A DNA stretch of 7,471 bases from NCBI GenBank assembly GCA_900766645.1, contig CAAFWD010000106.1, positions 1-7,471 of the forward strand. The letters are read 5' to 3'. Positions 6,249 through 7,471 of this stretch are shown here, one piece after another. The stretch comes from an uncultured Cetobacterium sp. (lineage in GTDB: Bacteria; Fusobacteriota; Fusobacteriia; Fusobacteriales; Fusobacteriaceae). A program made the position numbers and the translations under genes. Position 1 is the first letter of the stretch. Every line of letters begins with the position of its first letter. The notes beneath the pieces were generated by a model. The model had not been told where the DNA came from. It did no database searches and worked only from the letters and a program-made list of their open reading frames with translations.

Positions 6249-7471
6249 AATGAAATCCCTCCAAAATCTTTTGATGAATACGAAGTAATCGAATCTGTTA
6301 TAACTGAAGATATAAGTCCTAAGAGTTGGGAACTTTCAAATCAAAATATAAGAGGTGTAGACTTTAAAGAGCTACACCTCACAGATGATTTGAAAATAAT
6401 TGATCATGATGAACATGGGCATAACGAAGAGATAATTTATCGAGGAAAGATAAATTTAAGAGATAAAAAAGGAGTCATCTATAGTATAGTAGATCCTATC
6501 GCAGTGGAAAATAAATTAAATATAAAAACAAAGGGCTTAGCTTATATAAATTCAGTTGGGAAAATAGAAGAACCTATAGAATTTTTTACATACACAAATT
6601 ATAAAAAAGACATTACAAAATATGAGATAAGAATTTATGATTCTAAAGATGTGGGATGTTTAAATCCATATTCAATTATTAGTGGAGAAACTTTAAGTGA
6701 AAATGAACCTATTAAATGGAATGGAATAATTGATGAAAATGAAAAATTAGATTCAGATCAAAGATTATCCTACATTTTAAGAGTTTATGATGAGAATGGA
6801 GAGTATGATGAAACATATCCAAGAGAGATATTTTTAAAAAATTCTGCTTTAAAAAGTGGAGGCGGAGAGAAAATATCTTCAATTAAGGAGGATATATACG
6901 GAATAAGCAACATAAAAATAAGAAATATTGTTGCTTCAGGTGCAAAAGTTAAGTTTTATGGAAGAGATTTGTATAATAACTTACAAGTAAAATTAGATAA
7001 TCAGAATATGGAGATAGATTCAAAGGGAGATTTTATATATGAAATCATAACTGATTCTGATAAAGAGTATTATAATATCGAGGTAATTGATGGAGATGAG
7101 TCTAAAAACTACATTTTAGAATCAGAGGTTCCAGAAGACTACGAATTTTTAGTTGGATTAGCAGATTTTATATATGGAAAAAATGAGATAACAGGAAATG
7201 ATGCTATACTTAAAAATAATCCAGATTTTCAAGCGAGTTATTATAATAAAGGAAGATTAGCAGCATATTATAAAGCAGTAAAAAATAAATATAAGATAAC
7301 AGCTCAAGTGGATACATGGAGTAAAGAAATAAAATATATGTTTTCAGATTTTTATGAAAGAGATGCAGATACTATTTTTAGAAAAATAGATAAAGATTAT
7401 CTTTTCTTTAATTATGGAGATGACTCTGAAATATATAGTGATGTGGATACACAAGGAAAAGCATATTTAAG
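6186..7471 (+). CDS. Exported outer-membrane barrel partner, 3' end beyond the window
   Basis: 428 codons are visible with no stop, so the gene is cut by the window edge. The start is fixed by AGGAGG 7 bases upstream and overlaps the gene 1 stop by 4 bases (ATGA). Residues 1-21 are a signal peptide. Residues 64-82 are His/Asp-rich (DHDEHGHNEE at 73-82). Residues about 131-217 resemble a FlgD-like Ig domain, with FFTYTNY, YEIRIYD, PIKWNG and SYILRVYDENGEYDET. Residues about 235-315 form another beta-rich module (YGISNIKIRNI, VKFYGRDL). From about 317 the text changes to EDYEFLVGLADFIYGKNE, GRLAAYYKA, YKITAQVDT and then YGDDSEI and DTQGKAYL, which I recognise as the barrel entry of DUF11-associated outer-membrane proteins. 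One cysteine, C158. The likely location is the outer membrane, as partner or anchor of the gene 1 product; this pairing is inferred from operon order. Confidence 0.88.
   Translation, partial: MNKRIIQYILILTFIANKSEANEIPPKSFDEYEVIESVITEDISPKSWELSNQNIRGVDFKELHLTDDLKIIDHDEHGHNEEIIYRGKINLRDKKGVIYSIVDPIAVENKLNIKTKGLAYINSVGKIEEPIEFFTYTNYKKDITKYEIRIYDSKDVGCLNPYSIISGETLSENEPIKWNGIIDENEKLDSDQRLSYILRVYDENGEYDETYPREIFLKNSALKSGGGEKISSIKEDIYGISNIKIRNIVASGAKVKFYGRDLYNNLQVKLDNQNMEIDSKGDFIYEIITDSDKEYYNIEVIDGDESKNYILESEVPEDYEFLVGLADFIYGKNEITGNDAILKNNPDFQASYYNKGRLAAYYKAVKNKYKITAQVDTWSKEIKYMFSDFYERDADTIFRKIDKDYLFFNYGDDSEIYSDVDTQGKAYL
6352..6380 (+). repeat. Perfect 9-bp inverted repeat inside gene 2
   Basis: GAGGTGTAG (6352-6360) pairs exactly with CTACACCTC (6372-6380) across an 11-base loop that itself contains the palindrome CTTTAAAG (6362-6369). 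The arms are GC-richer than the surroundings. No T-run follows, so it is not a typical intrinsic terminator. It encodes residues about 56-65 of gene 2. It may be an mRNA hairpin or chance. Confidence 0.5.

Noticed and set aside
6885..6891. Perfect AAGGAGG inside gene 2
   Set aside because: No ATG, GTG or TTG follows at usable spacing, and it is explained by the Ile-Lys-Glu-Asp codons of gene 2.

Overview
The window is strongly AT-rich (about 30% G+C by eye). It favours AGA, ATA, TTA and GGA codons and has a clear AGGAGG ribosome binding site. The second gene carries a signal peptide and the apparent start of an outer-membrane beta-barrel, so the host should be a low-GC bacterium with two membranes. 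Fusobacteriota (Fusobacterium or Cetobacterium type) is my best guess. This rests on composition and protein style only; no marker gene is present.

Layout: the + strand is coding from end to end, with no intergenic space, RNA gene, insertion sequence or CRISPR. Positions 1-6189 are one reading frame for a giant surface protein (2062 residues visible). It has twelve tandem DUF11-type Ig-like repeats (residues about 8-1716), then an SdrD-B-like domain with an EF-hand-like loop and a long insert (about 1721-1964), then a shortened OmpA-like domain (about 1980-2056). There is no signal peptide at the window start, so the true N-terminus may lie upstream. Positions 6186-7471 hold a second gene, open at the window edge. 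It has its own signal peptide, a His/Asp-rich patch, a FlgD-like Ig domain, a further beta-rich domain and what looks like the first strands of an outer-membrane barrel.

How the genes fit together: the second start codon overlaps the first stop codon (ATGA), and the ribosome binding site lies inside the last codons of gene 1, so translation is probably coupled. From memory, the domain order DUF11 repeats, SdrD-B, OmpA-like, FlgD-like Ig, barrel is found as one polypeptide in large proteobacterial surface proteins. Here it seems to be divided into a repeat-bearing passenger and a separately exported barrel partner. A run of six G at the junction forms a G_GGG_GGA heptamer in the frame of gene 1, and a -1 shift there would join the two frames with no stop. 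The possible two-protein surface system and this junction are the most interesting points. The function (adhesion, surface layer or other) cannot be read from the sequence.
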